From: JBOGXA01 sp050694175
GTDB lineage: Bacteria > Actinomycetota > CADDZG01 > WHSQ01
NCBI GenBank assembly: GCA_050694175.1
Contig: JBOGXA010000001.1
Location: 1-64,000 of the forward strand
DNA: 64,000 nt
Reading direction: 5' to 3'
The notes under the pieces: model-generated
What the model saw: the letters and a program-made list of their open reading frames with translations, nothing else
Databases searched by the model: none
What the model was told of the DNA's origin: nothing
Shown here: piece by piece, positions 35,474 to 44,677 of the stretch
Position numbering within the stretch: position 1 is the stretch's first letter
Layout: every line of letters begins with the position of its first letter
Program-made: the position numbers and the translations under genes

Positions 35474-36345
35474 GGCAGGACCTGGGTCCCGATCCCGTGG
35501 CTGGTGAAGATCTCGAGCAGGAGAGCGTGATCGGTCCGGCCGTCGAGGATGTGGACCTTGCCCACTCCGGTGCTGAGCGCGTCGATGGCTCCCTCCGCTT
35601 TGGGCTGCATGCCATCCGAGAGCGAGGGCAGCATCGCCTCGAGTTCGGACAGCACGAGTTCGGAGACGAGCGAATCGGAATCCCCGAGATCGCGGTAGAG
35701 GCCTTCAACGTTAGTCAGATAAACGAGCTTGGCGGCGCCGAGCGAGGATGCGAGTGCGCTCGCTGCGGTGTCGGCGTTGACGTTGTAGAAGCCGGTGTCG
35801 GTCCCCGACGCCACCGACGCAACGACGGGCGTATAGCCGTGCCCGAGCAATGTCTCCACCAGCTCGGACCGCACGGTGGAGATGCGCCCCACTCGACCAA
35901 GGTCCTCGCCCTGCGGACCCACTCGGCGCTCGGCCTCGAACAGCGACGCGTCGGCGCCGCTGAGACCGACCGCGCGCAGCCCGGCACCGCACAGCCGGCT
36001 CACGATCTCGGAATTGAGGGTTCCGATCAGAACCTGACGCACCATGTCGATCGATTCGAGATCGGTGACCCTGAGCCCACCCACGAACTGGGGCGTGATC
36101 CCGGCCTTAGCCATGGCCCTCGAGACCTGCGGGCCCCCACCGTGGACGACCACGAGGCGAATCCCCACAAGCGCCAAGAGAGCGAGATCCTCGGCCAGCA
36201 GAATGGCTGCGCGATCGTTCTCGATCGCCTCACCACCGATCTTCACGACCACCGTGCGGCCCCGATAGGTGCGGATGTAGGGCAGCGCCTCCGTGAGAAC
36301 CTTCACCTTGAGGATCGACTCGTCGATGGTCGTAACGATCGTCAT
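35470..36345 (-). CDS. argB: Acetylglutamate kinase
   Basis: Phosphorylates N-acetylglutamate, the usual point of arginine feedback. The protein is 291 aa. Amino-acid-kinase motifs are VVKIGGEAI, VVVHGGGPQVSRAM, LCGAGLRAVGLSGADASLF, YNVNADTAASALA and KLVYLTNVEGLY. It has the N-terminal helix (ILKVKVLTEALPYIRTYRGR) found in arginine-sensitive hexameric enzymes. ATG 36345 overlaps the argJ stop (ATGA). Confidence 0.97.
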   Translation of the reverse strand: MTIVTTIDESILKVKVLTEALPYIRTYRGRTVVVKIGGEAIENDRAAILLAEDLALLALVGIRLVVVHGGGPQVSRAMAKAGITPQFVGGLRVTDLESIDMVRQVLIGTLNSEIVSRLCGAGLRAVGLSGADASLFEAERRVGPQGEDLGRVGRISTVRSELVETLLGHGYTPVVASVASGTDTGFYNVNADTAASALASSLGAAKLVYLTNVEGLYRDLGDSDSLVSELVLSELEAMLPSLSDGMQPKAEGAIDALSTGVGKVHILDGRTDHALLLEIFTSHGIGTQVLP

Positions 36346-37484
36346 GTTGTTCCCTTGCTGTTGAGATTTACGTAGTCCGGCGACAGGTCGCTGCTCAAGA
36401 GCTCCGCGCTGCCGTCGCCGTTGCCCACCCGGCAGCCCACCGTCACGTCCGACCCTGCGAGTTGCCGCGCGGCTACTGCCAGCGACCCGATGGGCTCCCC
36501 GCGTGCGAACACGGTTTCATCCCCCAGCCGGATCTCGATGTCGTCGAGATCGAGGGACCGGCCGGCCGTGCCGAGCGCGGCCACGACGCGTCCCCAGTTG
36601 GGGTCCGAGCCGTGCATCGCAGAGCGCCACAGGGCCGACGCGGCTACGGCGCGGCCGAGCGTCGCGGCGGCGGCGTCGTCGGCGGCTCCGCCTATCCGAA
36701 TTCGGACCAGGCGGGTTCCTCCTTCCGCATCTTGCGCAATTTGCTCGGCGAGGTCCCAGCACACACCGCGGAGGGCTTTGGCGAGGTCGGGTGTTGCGAC
36801 CGGCCCGGAGGCGCCGGTCGCAAAGGCGAAAACCGAGTCGTTAGTGCTTTCGCAGGCATCGATCGAGATCCGGTTGAACGTCTGCTCGACAACGTCGCGG
36901 AGACACGACTGAAACTCGGACGGGTCGATCGCTGCGTCGGTGACGACGAAGGCGAGCATCGTCGCCATGTTCGGGGACACCATGGCTGCTCCTTTGGCGA
37001 CTCCCACGACCGACGTGTCGCCAACGTCAGAGAAAGCGACTTTGGGCCTTGAGTCTGTCGTGAGGATGGCTTCGGAGAAGGAGCCGACCGACCCGGAGGC
37101 AGTTGCGAACGCGCCGGGGAGCGCCCCGAGGAGGGTCTTGATGGGCAACGGGATTCCGATAGGTCCCGTGGACGCGACGAGGATTTCCTGTGGGGTGCAG
37201 TCGAGAAGATCGGCGGCGCCTTGCGCGGTCGCCTCAACTGCGCGGTTTCCGGCTCGCCCGGTGCACGCGTTCGCATTCCCGCTGTTGACGACTAGGGCTC
37301 GAACCGGGCGACCAACCAACGAACGCGACCAGTGCACACACGCGGCCGCGGCCGCGTTACGCGTAAAGGTGCCCGCCGAGACGCATGGGCTGTCGAACCG
37401 CAGAACTCCCAGATCGAACCCATGAGGCTTGATCCCACTCGCAACTCCGGCACTCGCCGCGCCGGGCGGCCACCTCACGGCCAT
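36342..37484 (-). CDS. argJ: Glutamate N-acetyltransferase / amino-acid acetyltransferase ArgJ
   Basis: Transfers acetyl from acetylornithine to glutamate, closing the cyclic pathway, and removes the need for argE. The protein is 380 aa from ATG 37484; residues upstream in the frame lie in argC. It self-cleaves before the Thr nucleophile in KGAAMVSPNMATMLAF (near 185). NGNAN-like VVNSGNANACTG, ISIDACESTNDSV and GSDPNWGRVVAALG are family blocks. It overlaps argC by 10 bp. Confidence 0.96.
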   Translation of the reverse strand: MAVRWPPGAASAGVASGIKPHGFDLGVLRFDSPCVSAGTFTRNAAAAACVHWSRSLVGRPVRALVVNSGNANACTGRAGNRAVEATAQGAADLLDCTPQEILVASTGPIGIPLPIKTLLGALPGAFATASGSVGSFSEAILTTDSRPKVAFSDVGDTSVVGVAKGAAMVSPNMATMLAFVVTDAAIDPSEFQSCLRDVVEQTFNRISIDACESTNDSVFAFATGASGPVATPDLAKALRGVCWDLAEQIAQDAEGGTRLVRIRIGGAADDAAAATLGRAVAASALWRSAMHGSDPNWGRVVAALGTAGRSLDLDDIEIRLGDETVFARGEPIGSLAVAARQLAGSDVTVGCRVGNGDGSAELLSSDLSPDYVNLNSKGTT

Positions 37485-38446
37485 GCCCCCACGAAGGTGA
37501 GCCCCGTCGTCTCCTCCAAGCCGAGGGCGAGGTTCGCGTTCTGGATGGCCTGACCGGCAGCCCCTTTGCCGAGGTTGTCGATCGCGCACGAGAGAATCAG
37601 TAAGGCGTTTCGTCCATCGACGCGTGCCGAGAGATGAGCTCGATTGGTTGCGGCGACGGCCTTGGTCTGCGGCCAGTCTGACGTCACATACACAAGAGGC
37701 TCACTCGCGTAGAAGTCCTCGAGCACCTCGAGAGCCCTTCGATCGTCCAATGGTTCCGCGAGAGGAGCGCGCGCTGTGACGAGAAGACCGCGCGCCATTG
37801 GGACGATGTGTGGGGTAAACGAGACCCTCATTCTTGCGCCCGCGAACCTCTCGAGCCCTCGCTCGATCTCAGCTACGTGGCGGTGCTCCGTCGTTCCGTA
37901 CGCGGTCGCGTTACCGTCAACAACCGCGTGAAGCAGCCGGTCCTCGTTGCGGCGGCCCGCGCCCGATGCTCCCGAAAGAGCATCGATGACGATCGGTGCG
38001 CGAATTAGTCCAGTCCGTGCGAAGGGCACCAGGCCCAGGAGGCTCGCCGTTGGATAACAGCCGGGATTGGCGATGCGCGCCGAGCCATCGATCTCTCCCC
38101 GGGCAAACTCCGTAAGCCCGTACGCCCAGCCGTCGGTGCCGTCCCTGAAGTCGTCGGACAGATCGACCACGACGGCAGCCGAAATCTCGTCGAGGATTGC
38201 GGGGAGGCGGCCGGACGGGAGAGCCGAGAAACAGACATCGGAGTCGCGCGCGGTCACGTCGGCGAGCGGTGCCAGCTCGGGGGCATCCAGGCCGCCCATA
38301 TAGGGGAGAACCGACGCGACGGGGTCCCCCGCCCGGGCGCCCGCGGCCGCGGCCGCGATCTCGAGCGCGGGATGCGAGCTGAGAAGCCTCAGCACCTCGC
38401 CGCCGCTGAATCCGGATGCGCCAAGAACGGTGGCAGTAAGAGCCAT
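37475..38446 (-). CDS. argC: N-acetyl-gamma-glutamyl-phosphate reductase
   Basis: Reduces acetylglutamyl phosphate to the semialdehyde. The protein is 323 aa from ATG 38446. It starts LTATVLGASGFSGGEVLRLL (NADP fold); the catalytic Cys is in IANPGCYPTASLLGL near 145, and HRHVAEIE and DNLGKGAAGQAIQNANLALG are typical. It is the first gene of argCJBDRGH. There is no ribosome site; a TATACT box 7 nt upstream suggests a leaderless transcript. Confidence 0.96.
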   Translation of the reverse strand: MALTATVLGASGFSGGEVLRLLSSHPALEIAAAAAGARAGDPVASVLPYMGGLDAPELAPLADVTARDSDVCFSALPSGRLPAILDEISAAVVVDLSDDFRDGTDGWAYGLTEFARGEIDGSARIANPGCYPTASLLGLVPFARTGLIRAPIVIDALSGASGAGRRNEDRLLHAVVDGNATAYGTTEHRHVAEIERGLERFAGARMRVSFTPHIVPMARGLLVTARAPLAEPLDDRRALEVLEDFYASEPLVYVTSDWPQTKAVAATNRAHLSARVDGRNALLILSCAIDNLGKGAAGQAIQNANLALGLEETTGLTFVGAWP

Positions 38447-38453
38447 GAAAGGG

Positions 38454-38459
38454 AGTATA
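38454..38459 (-). promoter_or_regulatory. -10 element of the arg operon promoter
   Basis: On the minus strand this reads TATACT, a near-perfect -10. Seven bases separate it from the argC ATG, so transcription would begin at or next to the start codon. No good -35 is visible; the ARG box covers that position. Confidence 0.6.
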
Positions 38460-38469
38460 TGCGCAAGTT

Positions 38470-38483
38470 TGCATAATGATGCA
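38470..38483. promoter_or_regulatory. ARG box (ArgR operator)
   Basis: TGCAT-AATG-ATGCA is a perfect 5-4-5 inverted repeat and fits the actinomycete form of the ARG box (TGCAT-N4-ATGCA). It overlaps the -35 region of the argC promoter, a position where ArgR would block transcription. A weaker partial half-site lies toward argC. pcrA on the other strand starts 76 bp away. Confidence 0.75.
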
Positions 38484-38558
38484 CCCCCTTCCCAAGACTC
38501 CGCGCCCGGACATCCGCGCACCGCCTCCGCATCCCTCCGGCACAGCAATAATCGCCGT

Positions 38559-40718
38559 ATGGACCCCGATCACCTGCTCGAGCTCAACCCCGTCCAGCTC
38601 GAGGCCGTCCGGATCTCGGGCGGGCCGGTGCTCGTGGTGGCGGGGGCGGGGTCGGGGAAAACGCGGGTCCTCACCCATCGGATCGCGTGGCTGATCGAGC
38701 AGGGCATCTCGCCCTACTCGATCCTCGCCATAACGTTCACGAACAAGGCGGCCGGCGAGATGAAACGGCGGGTAGTGGAGCTCATCGGGGCCATCGGCGA
38801 GGGCATGTGGGTCTCCACGTTTCACTCGGCGTGCGTGCGGATCCTGCGGCGGGAAGCCCAGCACCTTGACATCGCGTCGTCGTTTTCGATCTACGACGCG
38901 GCAGACACCGAGCGCCTCATCAAGTCGTCCATGAAGGAACTCAACATGGATCCCAAACGGATGCCGCCGCGCGCTGTAGCGGCGGCGATCTCCGACGCGA
39001 AGAACAAGCTGATGGACGCGGGGCTCTATGAGGATTTCGCGTCGAACGGTTGGGAGCGGGCTACTGCCCGTATCTACTCCGAGTACCAGCGGAGGTTAGA
39101 GAGCAACGCCGCTCTCGACTTCGACGATCTCATCATGCGTTGCGTCGAGCTGTTCGACCGTTTCCAGGACGTGCAGGCCGCGTATCAAGAGCGCTTCCAG
39201 CATGTTCTCATCGACGAGTTCCAGGACACGAATCACGCCCAGGCGCGGTGGGCGACTCTTATCGCCGGCAAGTGGAGGAACATCTTCGTCGTCGGTGACG
39301 CAGATCAAGGCATTTACGCGTTTCGTGGAGCGACGATCAAGAACCTGCTCGACTTCGAGCGCGACTGGCCCGAGGCACGCGTGATTACGCTGGAGCAAAA
39401 CTATAGGTCGACCAAGACCATTCTCGGCGCGGCCAACTCGGTGATCGCCCACAACCTCATGCGCAAGCCGAAGGAGCTGTGGACCGATCTCCCCAACGGC
39501 GAGCCGATCGTTCGGTACCGGGCCCAGAACGAGCACGACGAGGCGACCTGGATAGCAAACGAGGTTACCCGGCTAAGAGATCACGGCCATCAGCTGGCAG
39601 ACATCGCCGTCTTCTATCGCACGAACGCGCAGTCCCGCGTTCTCGAGGAGATCTTCAGCCAGCACGAGGTCCCTTACAGACTCGTGGGAGGCGTGGGCTT
39701 CTACGAGCGAAGAGAGGTCAAGGACCTGCTTGCGTGGCTACGCTCGGCGATGAATCCGGCCGACGGAGTGAGTTGCGCGCGAGCTGCTCAGGCCCCCAAG
39801 AGGGGGATAGGCGATACATCGCTCGCTCGCGTGATCGCGTTCGCCCAGCGTCACGCGATCGCCCTCGGGGACGCGTTTGCGAGTGGCGAGGAGATCGATG
39901 GGGTGTCGCGGCGGGCGCTCGGCGGCATGCTCGAGGTCGACCGTATCTGGGGGGGGATTCGGGCGGCGGCGAAAGAAGGCGTCCCCGTCGCGCAGATCGT
40001 CGAGATGACATGGGACATCACCGGCTATATGGCCGAACTCACGTCGGAGCGATCCTTCGAGGCGCTGTCGCGCCAGGAGAACCTTCGTGAACTTGCGGGC
40101 GTCGCCAACGAGTACGACGAGTCGGCCGACGAACCGAGCCTCGCCGACTTCCTCGAGCGGGTCGCTCTCATAACCGACACCGACACCACTGAGGGCGAGG
40201 AGGCAGGTGTCACGTTCATGACGCTTCACAACGCCAAGGGCCTCGAATTCCCGGTCGTCCTCATCGTCGGAATGGAGGAGGGCGTGTTCCCACACATCCG
40301 CTCGCTGACCGAACCCGATCAGCTCGAAGAGGAGCGACGGCTCTGCTATGTCGGCATCACAAGGGCCAAGGAGCGGCTGTATCTGCTCCATGCGTGGTCG
40401 CGCAGCCTGTGGGGTGGCTTGAACTACAACCCGACGTCGCGCTTCATCGCCGAAATCCCCGACGACTACGTGCATGTCGTCGGCGAGAGCACTCACATGT
40501 CGACCCCGCGCACGTCATCGCTAACTCGCCGGGTCCCCGGGGCCGACCCCGCGGCCTTCAAGGTCGGTCAAGAGGTCGAGCACTCCCGGTGGGGCCGCGG
40601 GGTGATCCTCGACATCGCCAGGGGCGCAGCCGGTCTGGAGGCGACGGTGAATTTCCCCGAGGCCGGGGGCGAGAAGCGCCTCGACCTGAACCTGGCCCCG
40701 CTGAAACCGGTCCCCTGA
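38559..40718 (+). CDS. pcrA: UvrD/PcrA-type ATP-dependent DNA helicase
   Basis: A superfamily-1 3'-5' helicase of 719 aa. Motifs in order: Q-motif LNPVQLEAV, Walker A VAGAGSGKTRVL, Ia TFTNKAAGEMKRR, II LIDEFQDTN, III VGDADQGIYAFRGA, IV LEQNYRSTKTIL, V TFMTLHNAKGLEFPVV and VI LCYVGITRAKERLYLL. The C-terminal tail (VGQEVEHSRWGRGVILDI) is the PcrA RNA-polymerase-binding type. ATG 38559 has a poor ribosome site; the frame upstream overlaps the argC promoter. Confidence 0.96.
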   Translation: MDPDHLLELNPVQLEAVRISGGPVLVVAGAGSGKTRVLTHRIAWLIEQGISPYSILAITFTNKAAGEMKRRVVELIGAIGEGMWVSTFHSACVRILRREAQHLDIASSFSIYDAADTERLIKSSMKELNMDPKRMPPRAVAAAISDAKNKLMDAGLYEDFASNGWERATARIYSEYQRRLESNAALDFDDLIMRCVELFDRFQDVQAAYQERFQHVLIDEFQDTNHAQARWATLIAGKWRNIFVVGDADQGIYAFRGATIKNLLDFERDWPEARVITLEQNYRSTKTILGAANSVIAHNLMRKPKELWTDLPNGEPIVRYRAQNEHDEATWIANEVTRLRDHGHQLADIAVFYRTNAQSRVLEEIFSQHEVPYRLVGGVGFYERREVKDLLAWLRSAMNPADGVSCARAAQAPKRGIGDTSLARVIAFAQRHAIALGDAFASGEEIDGVSRRALGGMLEVDRIWGGIRAAAKEGVPVAQIVEMTWDITGYMAELTSERSFEALSRQENLRELAGVANEYDESADEPSLADFLERVALITDTDTTEGEEAGVTFMTLHNAKGLEFPVVLIVGMEEGVFPHIRSLTEPDQLEEERRLCYVGITRAKERLYLLHAWSRSLWGGLNYNPTSRFIAEIPDDYVHVVGESTHMSTPRTSSLTRRVPGADPAAFKVGQEVEHSRWGRGVILDIARGAAGLEATVNFPEAGGEKRLDLNLAPLKPVP

Positions 40719-40794
40719 GCCTCCCTCATCTTTTCTTTCCAGAATCAACATCCTCCAAGGCTGCCAATCGTGGAAAGAACGAACCTCCGGCGTC

Positions 40795-41565
40795 TCAGCT
40801 CTCGATGATCTCGACTGATTCGATGGAGACCGGGGTCAGGGGCCGGCTCGCGACGCTCGGATCGGTTCCTCCCTGCGTCGGTACCTTGCGCATCTTCTCG
40901 AGCGTAGGGAACGACGATTCGGCCACCTCGGCAAAGACCGCGTAGTTGGGCGGGAACCCGGCCGGCCGCAGCTTTTTCGGGTTGTTCCGATCCCCTGCGT
41001 CGTGCACCACGACGAAGAACTGGCTCCCTGCCGTGTCCGGGCCCGAGTTCGCCATGCCCACGGCGCCGTAGAGGTAGACGTCCGGACTTGGGGGGTTCTC
41101 GTCCGGGATCGAGTAGCCGGGTCCTCCCGTGCCGTCGCCCGCCGGGTCACCGCCCTGGATGACGAGGTCCTCTTCCACCCGGTGAAACGTCAACCCGTCG
41201 TAGAAGCCGTCCCTCGCGAGGAAGACGAAGTTGGCAACGCTCTTGGGCGCGCTTTTCTCGAGAAGATCCATCTCGATCCGGCCGTGCGACGTCTCCATCA
41301 CGGCCGAGTAGTCGACTCCCGGCTCGACTTTCAGTGGAGGACGTGAGTCGTAACCCCGCGCCTCTGTCGGCGCAGCAGACGGACGCCCCTCATCGTCATC
41401 GCCGTCATCCCTGGTCAGGTAGAGCATGACACCGACCGCGGCGGCAAGCGCAACGACCACCGAGGCAATTCTCGCAATACGCCTGCGGCGATGCGCGGCG
41501 AGTGCTTCCTGCCGCATCCGGTCCCGGTGTGCCTTCTGGCGAGCCCTTTTTTCCCTACGTTGAGC
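40795..41565 (-). CDS. Membrane-anchored cyclophilin-type peptidyl-prolyl isomerase
   Basis: A prolyl isomerase of about 256 aa. A basic N-terminus precedes one transmembrane segment (SVVVALAAAVGVMLYL), putting the enzyme outside the membrane. The cyclophilin domain carries SVANFVFLARDGFYDGLTFHRV, IQGGDPAGDGTGGPGY, and AVGMANSGPDTAGSQFFVV. TTG 41565, after GGTGGAGA, overlaps the upstream gene by 11 bp; GTG 41610 would overlap by 56 bp and has no good site. It probably helps fold exported proteins. A 9-bp inverted repeat (40733-40741 / 40771-40779) lies between it and pcrA. Confidence 0.9.
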   Translation of the reverse strand, partial: AQRREKRARQKAHRDRMRQEALAAHRRRRIARIASVVVALAAAVGVMLYLTRDDGDDDEGRPSAAPTEARGYDSRPPLKVEPGVDYSAVMETSHGRIEMDLLEKSAPKSVANFVFLARDGFYDGLTFHRVEEDLVIQGGDPAGDGTGGPGYSIPDENPPSPDVYLYGAVGMANSGPDTAGSQFFVVVHDAGDRNNPKKLRPAGFPPNYAVFAEVAESSFPTLEKMRKVPTQGGTDPSVASRPLTPVSIESVEIIES

Positions 41566-42991
41566 CAACGTCTCTCCACCGCCTCCGGCGTTGGGCCGAG
41601 AGGTCCGCACCGTTGTCTCGTGACGCCAGGCGGCTGAGATGATAGGTGAGCGCGCTGCGGAGCGATTCGGCGTCGACCGGACCGGGAATGATTCCGTCTG
41701 CGATCCGCAAATCGAACAGCGCGCCCGCTCCGATCTTCAACAGACGCGCCGCATCGGGCGAGCGCCCTCCGTCTCTCCACAAGATCTCGGCCGCTGCTTC
41801 AACGTCGAGGACCGTGAAAATCGAATCGGAATAGGCGAGAAGGACATCACTCGTCGCAAACGCGAGTGCGCCGCCCGAGCCCCCCTCTCCCGTCACCACA
41901 GCGAGAACGGGGACTGGCGCGGTCAGCATCGCTTCGAATGTGGCGGCTATCTCCGCCGCGATCCCCGACGCTTCCGACTCGGGCGACGGATCGGCGCCGC
42001 GCGTATCGATCAACGTCACGAACGGCAGCTCAAGCCGCCCGGCGATCGCGAGTCCGCGGCGTGCCTTTCGGTACCCGCTCGGCCTGGGGGTGTGTTGCGG
42101 ATCGCATGCAATAACTACCGCCCGCCGGCCCCCGATGCGTACGAGGGCGCAGGTGACCGCGGGATCATCCTCGCCACACCGGTCGCCGCGCAGATAGACA
42201 AGGCGGTCGGCGGTCTCCACGAGCAGCTGAGGCGGCCGGAGATGATCCTGCGACCGGATCGTCTGCAGGGCCGCCCACGGATCGATTTCAGAGTGCGAGC
42301 CTCCCGCTGCGGGCTCCGGTGCGGGTTCGGGGTCGTCGGCGGTCAGCACCTCGAGAACCACCGAAAGGTGCGCTCGGATCTCGCCTTTTTCCACGATCTC
42401 GTCCACGAGCCCGTGTCTGACCGCGAACTCGGCGGAATGAGCGTCGTCCGGAAGTGGTTCGCCGGTGAAGCGGTGCACGACGCGAGGGCCGGCGAAGCCG
42501 ATGGTCGCGCCAACGACTGCAAGCGTCACGTCGGCCAGGTTTCCCACGCTCGCAAGCACACCGCCGGTCGTCGGGTCCAGAAGCACGGCGATGAAGGGAA
42601 CGCCGGCTCGCCCACTTTCAATCCGCGCGGACACGACCTTGGCCATCTGCACGAGTGAAACCATGCCCTCCTGCATGCGCGCGCCGCCGGTTGCGGTCGC
42701 AAGCACGAGAGGAACGGCGCGGGCGGCGGCGCGCTCGAAGGCGCGCGCCAGCCTTTCCCCTACAACCTCCCCCATGCTGCCGCCCATGATTGAGAAGTCG
42801 AATATGGCCAGTTCGATGTCGTGACCGGCAACGAGGGCGGGCCCGGCTTGAAGAGCGTCACGGCCGGCGCGCTCAAGGGCTTCTCGGTAGCCCGGGTAGT
42901 CAAGCGGGTCGCGAGAAACGAGCTCGTCGGAGACGGGCGTGAAGGACCCTTCATCGACGATCGTTGCCGCTTCGCGCTCGACCTGTTCCAA
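41555..42991 (-). CDS. Acetyl-CoA carboxylase carboxyltransferase, beta-alpha fusion
   Basis: The N-terminal half is AccD-like: GSFTPVSDELVSRDPLDYPGY split over two blocks, IFDFSIMGGSMGEVVGERL, and GGARMQEGMVSLVQMAK. The C-terminal half is AccA-like: GYRKARRGLAIAGRLELPFV, IDTRGADPSPESE and VVTGEGGSGGALAFA. It transfers CO2 from carboxybiotin to acetyl-CoA to give malonyl-CoA. At 478 aa it lacks the zinc ribbon of E. coli AccD. TTG 42991 is chosen for the GGGGAAGG site upstream. Biotin carboxylase and carrier genes are not in the window. Confidence 0.88.
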   Translation of the reverse strand: MEQVEREAATIVDEGSFTPVSDELVSRDPLDYPGYREALERAGRDALQAGPALVAGHDIELAIFDFSIMGGSMGEVVGERLARAFERAAARAVPLVLATATGGARMQEGMVSLVQMAKVVSARIESGRAGVPFIAVLLDPTTGGVLASVGNLADVTLAVVGATIGFAGPRVVHRFTGEPLPDDAHSAEFAVRHGLVDEIVEKGEIRAHLSVVLEVLTADDPEPAPEPAAGGSHSEIDPWAALQTIRSQDHLRPPQLLVETADRLVYLRGDRCGEDDPAVTCALVRIGGRRAVVIACDPQHTPRPSGYRKARRGLAIAGRLELPFVTLIDTRGADPSPESEASGIAAEIAATFEAMLTAPVPVLAVVTGEGGSGGALAFATSDVLLAYSDSIFTVLDVEAAAEILWRDGGRSPDAARLLKIGAGALFDLRIADGIIPGPVDAESLRSALTYHLSRLASRDNGADLSAQRRRRWRDVGST

Positions 42992-43113
42992 GCAGAACCT
43001 TCCCCGTGACCTGCTAATCTCGCAGATCGTTGAGGACTGGTAACACCCTCGATGTCGTGGACATAGGCGCACACGGTAGCCGGTCCCCGCCCTTACTCCA
43101 AGGAGTGGCAAAG

Positions 43114-43527
43114 GTGCCTCAGGGACGAGCACGCATACTCGTGGCCAAGCCCGGCCTCGACGGTCACGACCGCGGCATAAAGGTTGTCGCGAGGGCGTTG
43201 CGAGACGCCGGCATGGAGGTCATCTACACGGGTCTGCATCAAACCCCCGAGCAGATTGCTTCGGCCGCGATCCAGGAGGATGTTGACGCAGTCGGCCTGT
43301 CCTGTTTGTCGGGTGCGCACATGACCCTCTTTCCCAAGGTTGTCGAGTTGATTAGAGAGCAGGGAGGAAACGACATCCTCGTGTTCGGCGGGGGCATAAT
43401 CCCCGATCAGGACATACCGGCGCTCAAAGACGCTGGGATCGCCGAGGTCTTTACACCGGGAGCTCCGACAACGGCGATCATCGAGTGGATCAACGACCAC
43501 GTCAAAGCCGGGGCGCCGGAGCACTGA
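43114..43527 (+). CDS. Cobalamin-binding domain protein (methylmalonyl-CoA mutase C-terminal type)
   Basis: A 137-aa stand-alone B12-binding domain. ILVAKPGLDGHDRGIKVVAR contains the DxHxxG motif whose His ligates cobalt; LSCLSGAHMTLFPKVVELI and FGGGIIPDQD complete the Rossmann fold. It is the small part of a split adenosylcobalamin mutase, most like methylmalonyl-CoA mutase. GTG 43114 lies 8 nt after AAGGAG. sucC starts on the base after its stop, so it is tied to succinyl-CoA metabolism. No catalytic mutase subunit is in view. Confidence 0.9.
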   Translation: MPQGRARILVAKPGLDGHDRGIKVVARALRDAGMEVIYTGLHQTPEQIASAAIQEDVDAVGLSCLSGAHMTLFPKVVELIREQGGNDILVFGGGIIPDQDIPALKDAGIAEVFTPGAPTTAIIEWINDHVKAGAPEH

Positions 43528-44676
43528 ATGGACCTCTTCGAATATCAGGGCAAGGAGCTACTCCGCCGCTTCGAGGTTCCCGTGCCCGAAGGGCGCACGG
43601 CGCGCACCCCTGAGGAGGCCGCCGAAGCCGCTCGAGGTCTGGGTGGCAAGGTCGTTGTGAAGGCTCAGGTCCAGGTGGGAGGGCGAGGGAAGGCCGGCGG
43701 GATCAAGCTTGCGCAATCTCCCGAGGAGGCGAAGGAGATCGCGTCCCAGATTCTCGGCATGGACATCAAAGGGCACACGGTGAAGCGGGTGCTCGTCGAG
43801 CGAGCGGGGGAAATCAAGGCCGAGTACTACTGCTCGATCCTCCTCGATCGAAGCGAGCGTAAATTCCTCGGGATGATGAGCGGGGTGGGCGGGATCGACA
43901 TCGAAGAAGTCGCCGAGACCGATCCCGATGCGATCGCCCGAATTCATATCGATCCGTTGCTCGGCATCTCCGACTTTCATGCGCGAAGACTTGTCTACGG
44001 AGCGAACATCGATGAGGCGGCACGCACAGATGCGATCGCGATGCTTCCCAAGCTGTACCGGGCCTTCGTTGAGCTGGATGCTTCGCTCGTCGAGGTAAAT
44101 CCTCTCGTTCTCACTAATGACGGGAGGGTGGTAGCCCTCGACGCGAAGGTTGTTCTCGACGACTCCGCGGCCTTCCGCCATCAGTTCTTCGACGAGCTGC
44201 GCGCCGCGTTCGAGGTTCCCGAACAGGAGCGAATGGCCAAGGAGAAGGGCCTCAACTTCATCAAACTCGACGGCGATGTCGGGATCATCGGAAACGGCGC
44301 GGGCCTGGTCATGTCGACGCTCGACGTGGTTAAGGCGGCCGGGGGTGAGCCCGCCAACTTCCTCGACGTTGGAGGCGGCGCCGGCGCCGACGTATTGTCC
44401 GCAGGACTCGAAGTTATTACCTCCAATCCCGAGGTCAAGAGCGTCCTCGTCAACATTTTCGGGGGGATCACCCGCTGCGACCTGGTTGCCGAAGGCGTGA
44501 TAGACGCGCTCAACCGTCTCGACATGAAGGTTCCGGTCGTCGTCCGCCTCGACGGAACGAACGCCGAGCAGGGCCGCAAGATGCTGGCCGATGCGCCTCA
44601 CCCGATGCTCACGACGTCCGATTCCATGCTTGGTGCGGCAAAGAGGGCCGTCGATCTTGCGCACGGGGAGCAGTAG
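43528..44676 (+). CDS. sucC: Succinyl-CoA synthetase, beta subunit (ADP-forming type)
   Basis: With SucD interconverts succinyl-CoA and succinate with ATP or GTP. The protein is 382 aa. The ATP-grasp domain starts MDLFEYQGKELLRRFEVPVPEG; VKAQVQVGGRGKAGGIKLA, VEVNPLVLT and DVGGGA, VLVNIFGGITRCD and VPVVVRLDGTNAEQG are standard. It is directly abutted by the B12-domain gene and followed one base later by sucD. Confidence 0.97.
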   Translation: MDLFEYQGKELLRRFEVPVPEGRTARTPEEAAEAARGLGGKVVVKAQVQVGGRGKAGGIKLAQSPEEAKEIASQILGMDIKGHTVKRVLVERAGEIKAEYYCSILLDRSERKFLGMMSGVGGIDIEEVAETDPDAIARIHIDPLLGISDFHARRLVYGANIDEAARTDAIAMLPKLYRAFVELDASLVEVNPLVLTNDGRVVALDAKVVLDDSAAFRHQFFDELRAAFEVPEQERMAKEKGLNFIKLDGDVGIIGNGAGLVMSTLDVVKAAGGEPANFLDVGGGAGADVLSAGLEVITSNPEVKSVLVNIFGGITRCDLVAEGVIDALNRLDMKVPVVVRLDGTNAEQGRKMLADAPHPMLTTSDSMLGAAKRAVDLAHGEQ

Positions 44677-44677
44677 G

